Below, piece by piece: positions 34,390 to 37,813 of a stretch of DNA of 37,813 nucleotides. The DNA is from Bacillus sp. MUM 116. GTDB taxonomy: Bacteria > Bacillota > Bacilli > Bacillales > Cytobacillaceae. The DNA lies in the NCBI RefSeq assembly GCF_001866655.1, contig NZ_MLYR01000038.1, forward strand, positions 1 to 37,813. Direction: 5' to 3'. The position numbers and the translations under genes are program-made. Positions within the stretch are counted from its first letter, which is position 1. Each line of letters begins with the position of its first letter. The notes under the pieces are model-generated. The model saw only the letters and a program-made list of their open reading frames with translations. It searched no databases and was not told the origin of the DNA.

Positions 34390-36684
34390 TTATAACAATG
34401 GATTTTCATGTTTTGCTTTGAGCCGCTGCCATCTCTTTTCTACTTCCGCTTCAAATTCTTCTAAAATAGGTTTGTTTTCATCTTTTAATAGATGCTTTGT
34501 TTTTCCCATATACTTAAGCCAATCAGCAAGTGGAATGCGTTTGTTCTTTTCTTCAGGATTATAAGTAATAGCGGTTATCCCTTGTTCTATTTCATAAAGC
34601 GGGAAGAAACAGGAATTCACAGCTGCTTCTACAATGGTTGTCCCGTAGCGATCATCCGACTTCCAGTTTAATGGACAGGTAATCAGGATTTTTCCATAAA
34701 CAGTCCCTACGTTTTGGGCATACCACTGAGCTTTTGCTCCCTTTTTAATCAAATCTTGCGGGAAGGACTCTGAGCCTGTAAACACATATGGAATATTCGT
34801 TGCAGCCATGATTTGGGCAGTATCCTTGTGATGGAAGGCTTTTCCGCGCTGGGCTTTACCTACTCCGGATGTGCTGGTCATATGGCCTAAAGGAGTAGAA
34901 TAAGACATCTGTGAACCAGTATTCATATAACCTTCATTATCATATTCGAGCATAATCAGCTTATGACCGCGAAGGGCGGTTCCAATTGCAGAGCCCATTC
35001 CAATGTCCATACCCCCGTCACCGGTAATCATCACAAATGTGGCATCATCCGAAACTTGAATTTCCCCGCGGCGCTTCAATTCCATAAATGCCTCAACCGT
35101 TCCCGAAAGCGTAGCCGCTCCGTTTTGGAACAAGTTGTGCATCATCGTTTGTTTGTGTGAACTATACGGGTAAGCGGTCGTTGTAACGTAGGCACAGCCA
35201 GTTTGGAAAAGGGTGACAATATCTCCTTCAATTCCTTTAAAGAATAGTTCAAGCCCTGCGAAAATTCCACAGCCCGGACAAGCACCGTGACCTGAGGCAA
35301 TTCGTTTTGGTTTACCAGTTAAAGCTCGAAGCGGTGGAATCTTCACTTTTAATTTATTTGTTTCCTCATCCATTTTCACTTCAATTAAATCCGATTTATA
35401 GACATCCCCATGCTGCGGTGTAATAACCGGCTTTAGAATCTTTTCAGGATCTCCCGGAACATGGCCATAGTAATCAAATGGCTTTTCAGCATAGCCTTTT
35501 TCCATCGCCTCAATGGTTAAATGAAAAAACTCTTGCGCGTCGCTGGCATAGAAATCTTTCCCGCCAAGACCAAAAACACGGCTTAATACAATCGTTTGGT
35601 TGGCTTTATCATCCTGAAGGGCAGATTTCACTTCATGTGTTAAGCTTGGCCCATGTGCACCGTAGGAATCGGCACGTTCTCCAACTAGTAAGGCTTTCAC
35701 ATTCTTTAATGCTTCTCGAATTTCTTTCGCCGGGAATGGTCGTATGATATTCGGGCTGATCACCCCGGCTTTAATCCCTTTTATCCTCAATTGGTCTACT
35801 ACATCCTTGGCCGATTCTGCTGCTGAGTTCAATAGAAATAAAGCAACCTCAGCATCTTCCATTTTATATAAATCAAGAACAGGATATTCTCTTCCAGATA
35901 GTTTTGCATATTCTACCGCAACTTCTTTAAAAACTTCCTCGGCATTGTACAATGCATCGGATTGCTGGAAGTGATTATTCATTAAATCCTGTCCATTCAT
36001 ATGGGCTCCAATGGCAACCGGTTTTTGCGGATCTCTGACAAAATTGTAATTAGTTGGACATTCGCCGACAAATTGCTGTACAACACGACGGTCTTTAAAA
36101 TATTCTACTCTGCGTTTTTGATGGGAAGTAAAGAATCCATCATAAGCAACAATAACCGGAAGGCGGACTTTAGAATGTTCTGCAATTTTAAGCGCCATGA
36201 TATTCATATCGTAAACTGCTTGCGGAGTTTTGGCTGTTAAAATAACCCAGCCCATATTCAACCCATAATAAAGATCAGAATGATCTCCTCTAATATCAAG
36301 CGGACCGCTGACGGCACGGGTAACAAGATTCATAACCATTGGAAATCGTGTACCGGCCTGGACCGGAAGCTGTTCAATCATATAAAGAAAACCATTTGCA
36401 CTAGTTGCGTTAAATACCCTTGCACCTGTCGCAGCTGCGCCATAACAAATCCCAGCTGACCCATGCTCGCCATCTGCAGGAATCAATTTTATATCATGTT
36501 CGCCTCGAGTTTTCATTTGGTCTAAAAATTGCGCTACTTCGGTTGAAGGTGTAATTGGGAAATATCCCATAATATGATAGTTAATTTGAGCGGCCGCCAT
36601 CGCCGCCATTTCATTTCCGGATTCAAAGGTTGAAATTTGTTCAGCAATCGGATTTGTCAATAATTTATCTTCAAGAATCGCCAT
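34390..36684 (-). CDS. 2-oxoacid:ferredoxin oxidoreductase, fused alpha-beta subunits (pyruvate:ferredoxin oxidoreductase type)
   Basis: This 764-residue protein joins two subunits that are separate in many organisms. Residues 1 to about 430 are the alpha part, with the substrate loop GYFPITPST at 40-48 and RPFPAKEI in its C-terminal domain. Residues from about 455 are the thiamine-diphosphate beta part, with GHGACPGCG at 465-473, GDGGMDIG at 555-562 and NEGYMNTG at 583-590. Cys469, Cys472, Cys497 and Cys670 are placed like the four [4Fe-4S] ligands of the PorB family. Its ATG meets the end of the gamma-delta gene, so the two form one operon. NEGYMNTG suggests pyruvate as substrate, but other 2-oxoacids are possible. 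Confidence 0.9.
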   Translation of the reverse strand: MAILEDKLLTNPIAEQISTFESGNEMAAMAAAQINYHIMGYFPITPSTEVAQFLDQMKTRGEHDIKLIPADGEHGSAGICYGAAATGARVFNATSANGFLYMIEQLPVQAGTRFPMVMNLVTRAVSGPLDIRGDHSDLYYGLNMGWVILTAKTPQAVYDMNIMALKIAEHSKVRLPVIVAYDGFFTSHQKRRVEYFKDRRVVQQFVGECPTNYNFVRDPQKPVAIGAHMNGQDLMNNHFQQSDALYNAEEVFKEVAVEYAKLSGREYPVLDLYKMEDAEVALFLLNSAAESAKDVVDQLRIKGIKAGVISPNIIRPFPAKEIREALKNVKALLVGERADSYGAHGPSLTHEVKSALQDDKANQTIVLSRVFGLGGKDFYASDAQEFFHLTIEAMEKGYAEKPFDYYGHVPGDPEKILKPVITPQHGDVYKSDLIEVKMDEETNKLKVKIPPLRALTGKPKRIASGHGACPGCGIFAGLELFFKGIEGDIVTLFQTGCAYVTTTAYPYSSHKQTMMHNLFQNGAATLSGTVEAFMELKRRGEIQVSDDATFVMITGDGGMDIGMGSAIGTALRGHKLIMLEYDNEGYMNTGSQMSYSTPLGHMTSTSGVGKAQRGKAFHHKDTAQIMAATNIPYVFTGSESFPQDLIKKGAKAQWYAQNVGTVYGKILITCPLNWKSDDRYGTTIVEAAVNSCFFPLYEIEQGITAITYNPEEKNKRIPLADWLKYMGKTKHLLKDENKPILEEFEAEVEKRWQRLKAKHENPLL

Positions 36685-37697
36685 TAGTAAATCCCCCCTG
36701 CTACATATGGAAAGTTTTGCTTCGTGCTGTTGGTATCTGCATAGCCACTCATTTCTCGAAGGTCACCCAAGGCATCTGTCGGACATGCTTCCACACATTT
36801 TAGGCAGCCCTTACAATACTGATAGTCAATTCCTTTCAGGAACATTTGCTTTCTTCCCCGCTTATCTTCTCCCTCTTCCCATACAAAGCAAAAATCCGGG
36901 CAAACATTGTCACATGCTGCACAGTTAATACATTTTTCCTGTTGAAACTCAGGAAGAAACCCTTGTCTGGAGCCGCTTAAATCCTTTAAAATACTATTTC
37001 CTTGAGCAATAATCGCTCCACCAATTTCTTGAGTCAAATATCCCAATAGCGGCTTAGGGCGGGTAAATGCCCTTCCCACTGCCCCAAACGGGACTTGATA
37101 GGTTTTGAATTGGACTTCTTCGTAACCGCGATTAAAGGTACGGATATTTGGTTCTACAAGATGTGGATATTTTTTTTCAAATGTTTTACTTATTACATTT
37201 CGCATTGACTCCGGATCTAGGAAATCACAAATTCGATAGAGCGCTCCAAGCATTGCTGTATTGACTTTTGTCTTTTCCTCAACGGCAATGGTTAGTGCAT
37301 CAACGATGGCAATCGTACCATACTCAAGCTTTAAATCTTTTTTAACATCATCAAAATCTCTTGCTGTGTTTACTAATACGATTCCATCAGCATTAAAGCC
37401 ACTGACAACATTAATTGTTTTATATAATGCCTCATGAAAAACACCCACAACATGTGGCTGTTCAATCGGACTATGATCCCTGATTTCAATTTCAGGCTCG
37501 CAAAAACGGATAAAGCTTTTCACTGGAGAACCCTTTTTCTCAGAGCCGTAGGATGAAAAGTTGGAGCCATTTAAGCCAAGGCCCAAAACTCCAGCCTCAG
37601 CAAGCATTTTCCCCGCCAAATTTGCCCCTAATCCCCCAATGGATTCCAAACGGATCTCAAAAAATCCTAATTCATTTTTCTTTGGTAATACCGACAT
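36684..37697 (-). CDS. 2-oxoacid:ferredoxin oxidoreductase, fused gamma-delta subunits
   Basis: This 337-residue protein is the partner of the alpha-beta fusion. The gamma domain (residues 1 to about 200) has the glycine-rich IRLESIGGLGANLAGKMLAEAG and NFSSYGSEKKGSPVKSF. The C-terminal delta domain is a two-cluster ferredoxin with CINCAACDNVC at 256-266 and CKGCLKCVEAC at 295-305, each completed by a proline motif (CP). It should carry electrons from the thiamine centre to an external ferredoxin or flavodoxin. AGGAGGGG precedes the ATG at 37697. It is the first gene of the pair, overlapping the next gene by one base. Confidence 0.92.
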   Translation of the reverse strand: MSVLPKKNELGFFEIRLESIGGLGANLAGKMLAEAGVLGLGLNGSNFSSYGSEKKGSPVKSFIRFCEPEIEIRDHSPIEQPHVVGVFHEALYKTINVVSGFNADGIVLVNTARDFDDVKKDLKLEYGTIAIVDALTIAVEEKTKVNTAMLGALYRICDFLDPESMRNVISKTFEKKYPHLVEPNIRTFNRGYEEVQFKTYQVPFGAVGRAFTRPKPLLGYLTQEIGGAIIAQGNSILKDLSGSRQGFLPEFQQEKCINCAACDNVCPDFCFVWEEGEDKRGRKQMFLKGIDYQYCKGCLKCVEACPTDALGDLREMSGYADTNSTKQNFPYVAGGIY

Positions 37698-37740
37698 CGT
37701 ATCCCCTCCTGATATACGAAAGACATCTTATGCCTTTTAT

Positions 37741-37775
37741 AAAGGCTCTTTTCGTAAACTTTGTTTGCTTTTGGA
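37741..37775 (+). repeat. Repeat family C, copy 2
   Basis: This 35-base segment, AAAGGCTCTTTTCGTAAACT and onward, is inverted relative to 1-34 of the window. GCCTTT (37732-37737) and AAAGGC (37741-37746) make a small palindrome at its left edge. It lies upstream of the gamma-delta gene, so its right part may extend further than I can match. Confidence 0.6.
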
Positions 37776-37813
37776 CTCTAATAAGGGTCATTTACTAAAT
37801 TTCTAGGCAATTT

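Overview
The window looks like chromosomal DNA of a low-GC, spore-forming Bacillaceae bacterium, close to Bacillus, Neobacillus or Mesobacillus. The evidence is family-level: YkyB, YkvS, YkvI, ClpE with CtsR boxes, GlpP, a Spo0E-family phosphatase, an S-box-controlled Bacillus-type methionine salvage pathway, sigma-A promoters, AGGAGG ribosome sites and CcpA cre sites. Read right to left, the backbone (kinE-like, mtnK/U/E/W/X/B/D, spo0E-like, mhqR-like, clpE, ykvI, ykvS, ptsH-ptsI, ykwC, patA, ykyB) follows the Bacillus subtilis gene order as I remember it, with several insertions and losses. No rRNA, tRNA, CRISPR array or intact insertion sequence was seen.

Layout. 1-5.6 kb: ykyB, patA, an unrecognised 58-aa gene, ykwC and the ptsH-ptsI operon. 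5.8-11.0 kb: glycerol block glpP, glpF-glpK, glpD, with two GlpP-type leader terminators and a cre site on the glpF promoter. GlpK keeps the His230 that HPr phosphorylates, so it is a direct target of the adjacent PTS genes. 11.0-13.0 kb: small genes and ykvI. 13.1-17.7 kb: clpE behind a CtsR-box promoter, an M3 oligopeptidase and an MhqR-like MarR regulator. 17.9-20.3 kb: an orphan gene, a hemerythrin-like gene under an Fnr box at -41.5, and an Fsr-type MFS exporter. 20.3-24.9 kb: a FixABCX-type electron-transfer operon followed by a displaced duplicate of the 3' end of fixX. 25.2-32.9 kb: a Spo0E-like gene and the methionine salvage genes with two SAM-I riboswitches. 33.0-37.7 kb: a PAS histidine kinase and a two-gene pyruvate:ferredoxin oxidoreductase-like operon (alpha-beta fusion and gamma-delta fusion).

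How it fits together. The genes cover sugar and glycerol uptake under PTS/CcpA control, salvage of methylthioribose to methionine, sporulation phosphorelay inputs, and a low-potential electron module in which FixABCX and the 2-oxoacid oxidoreductase could both reduce ferredoxin.

The least expected features are non-coding. One is a MITE-like repeat family with 13-bp terminal inverted repeats and 6-bp target duplications, present as two ~186-bp copies and one 79-bp copy. A second repeat family includes a copy inside the mtnK leader. A third repeat lies inverted at the two window ends. The fourth is the split fixX 3' end, which reads like the scar of an integrative element. The expected mtnA is absent from the salvage locus.
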